This document shows, piece after piece, positions 62,990 to 64,000 of a stretch of 64,000 nt of DNA; positions within the stretch are counted from its first letter, which is position 1; the number at the start of each line of letters is the position of its first letter. Below the pieces are notes generated by a model. It was not told where the DNA came from and searched no databases. It saw only the letters and a list, made by a program, of their open reading frames with translations. Both the position numbers and the translations under genes were made by a program. The stretch comes from Acidobacteriota bacterium. Lineage in GTDB: Bacteria; Acidobacteriota; Terriglobia; Bryobacterales; Bryobacteraceae. The stretch is from assembly GCA_017307505.1 (NCBI GenBank), contig JAFKEE010000060.1, positions 1 through 64,000 on the forward strand, given 5' to 3'.

Positions 62990-64000
62990 TCAGGCGTCCT
63001 TCCGTTCGCGTTCGGAATCGCACCAGAGTCGCCACACTTCGCGATAGGCGGCTTCTATTTCCCGGGCGAGATTCTCTCCGGATGTAAGGCCGTTGGCGTG
63101 CATCCGCGCTCGAAGGGAGGCCCGCAGTTGCGCAAGCGCTCGTCGATTCGAGGCCAGTTCCACGGCAGTGCGGACATAATCGTGCGTTGTAGTGGCCGCG
63201 AGGTGGCCCAGGCCCATTCGGTCCAGCAGCGCCGGAGTGACGCGGGCCACGTGCGAATGACCGCGAAGTCCGACCACAGGCACCCCCATCCACAAGCAGT
63301 CGCAAGTGGTGGTCTGCCCGTTGTAGGGAAAGGTGTCCAGGGCGATATCGGCTTCAGCGACGGTGATTAAATGCGCCGGAACCGGACGAGCACCTCGGAA
63401 CATTACTCGTTGGGCCGCCACTCCGCGAGCAGTCAGTTCAGCGAGCAGGCGGGCGATTTGCGGGCTGTCGGGATCGTCAAGGTCCGCTGACGCGAAATGA
63501 ATCAGCAGACGCGAATCCGGCACCTGTCGAATCGTGGCGGCAATCACATCCCAGACACCAGGATGGAGTTTGCCGGGGCGTTGAAACAGCCCGAACGTGA
63601 CGTAGCCGTTTGTCTCCACCGGCAGCGGCGAGGTTTCGCACTCACCGCCGGGTGCGCCGTAAACCAGACATCCGGAAGGGAGCCGATAGGGCTTCTCGGC
63701 ATACTCCGGCTCGCAGCCGGGCGGTGTGGTCCAGATGTCGGTAAAGATGTAGTCGATTGCGGCCAGTCCTGTGGTGCCTGGATAGTTCGGGTAAGACATC
63801 TGCACAGGCGCCGGCCGGCGGCTGAAGACGGAAAGCCGGTTGCTTCCAAAATGTCCGGAAAGATCGACGAGGATGTCGATCCCATCTTCGCGAATCCTGT
63901 CCGCGAGCGCCTCGTCAGTCAGAGACGAAACTTCGCGCCAGTGGTCTGCGATCGCCCTGTATTGCTCCGTGGCGCGGTCGCACTGCGGTCGCGTCATATA
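62990..64000 (-). CDS. GT41 O-GlcNAc transferase-like protein, 5' end outside the window
   Basis: At least 336 residues; the frame is open to the right edge, so the start and probably N-terminal TPR repeats are missing. The C-terminal catalytic region is clear: DILVDLSGHFGSNRLSVF, VQMSYPNYPGTTGLAAIDY, YVTFGLFQRPGKLHPGVWDV and LDTFPYNGQTTTCDCLWMGV, which are the SPINDLY/OGT blocks for UDP-sugar binding. Bacterial members transfer a sugar to Ser/Thr of proteins such as adhesins or flagellins, and the acceptor here is unknown. The protein ends in a basic ERERKDA tail. Confidence 0.88.
   Translation of the reverse strand, partial: YMTRPQCDRATEQYRAIADHWREVSSLTDEALADRIREDGIDILVDLSGHFGSNRLSVFSRRPAPVQMSYPNYPGTTGLAAIDYIFTDIWTTPPGCEPEYAEKPYRLPSGCLVYGAPGGECETSPLPVETNGYVTFGLFQRPGKLHPGVWDVIAATIRQVPDSRLLIHFASADLDDPDSPQIARLLAELTARGVAAQRVMFRGARPVPAHLITVAEADIALDTFPYNGQTTTCDCLWMGVPVVGLRGHSHVARVTPALLDRMGLGHLAATTTHDYVRTAVELASNRRALAQLRASLRARMHANGLTSGENLAREIEAAYREVWRLWCDSERERKDA

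Overview
The window looks like a chromosomal segment of an acidobacterium of the Bryobacterales/Solibacter type. This is an inference from gene content, not from a marker gene. The signs are a secreted BACON-repeat protein ending in the TIGR03437 domain first described in Solibacter, two Oar-type TonB-dependent receptors with an N-terminal carboxypeptidase-like regulatory domain and no SusD partner, a CRTAC1/ASPIC-UnbV protein paired with a TPR protein, a winged-helix/TolB-like/TPR membrane protein, and uniformly high GC except for a few patches. I saw no rRNA, tRNA, CRISPR array or intact mobile element.

Left part (1-10 kb) is an accessory island with signs of decay and transfer. It holds a TPR protein and two pieces of an M48-type metallopeptidase whose HExxH motif is destroyed. 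Between the pieces lies an AT-richer DUF4259-Imm26 immunity-type gene. Next come a DUF1801 protein, a HicBA toxin-antitoxin pair whose hicA is frameshifted at a run of six C (missed by plain ORF calling), and the 3' remnant of a group II intron (maturase C-terminus plus a decayed domain V). The island ends with an ATGA-coupled operon of an HNH nuclease, a small winged-helix middle component and a DUF2326 ABC ATPase. That operon fits the predicted 'ABC-three-component' conflict systems and is preceded by an unknown Cys/His-rich protein.

10-32 kb is mostly ordinary metabolism. On the minus strand are xylulokinase, a ROK sugar kinase and an exported oligopeptidase B, then the winged-helix/TPR protein. 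An acyltransferase and a conserved unknown lie on plus. A tight five-gene minus-strand operon follows: siroheme-type dehydrogenase, Hsp70-like protein, Ca2+/H+ antiporter, cyclase-family hydrolase and SDR. Then comes a catabolic-looking locus with an IclR regulator, an MFS transporter, two unknown proteins, a divergent secreted FAD oxidoreductase and a TonB receptor.

32.7-42.2 kb is a complete nitrate-to-ammonia operon: hemD, cobA, a fused DmsB-DmsC-like electron-transfer subunit, a cytoplasmic molybdopterin nitrate reductase, nirB, nirD and a nitrate/nitrite MFS transporter, mostly joined by ATGA overlaps. HemD and CobA supply the siroheme precursor for NirB, and the precorrin-2 dehydrogenase at 23.2 kb probably completes that route. 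The DmsBC-like subunit implies that electrons come from the quinol pool.

42-64 kb holds a small membrane protein, a methyltransferase, a second TonB receptor facing a CRTAC1-TPR operon across a shared terminator, an NADP-dinucleotide reductase divergent from a cupin-AraC regulator, an exported sulfatase, a DinB protein, a GrpB pseudogene with an internal TAG, the TIGR03437 protein, a methyltransferase/PAP2-haloperoxidase operon divergent from a second cupin-AraC regulator, and a GT41 (O-GlcNAc transferase-like) gene running off the right edge.
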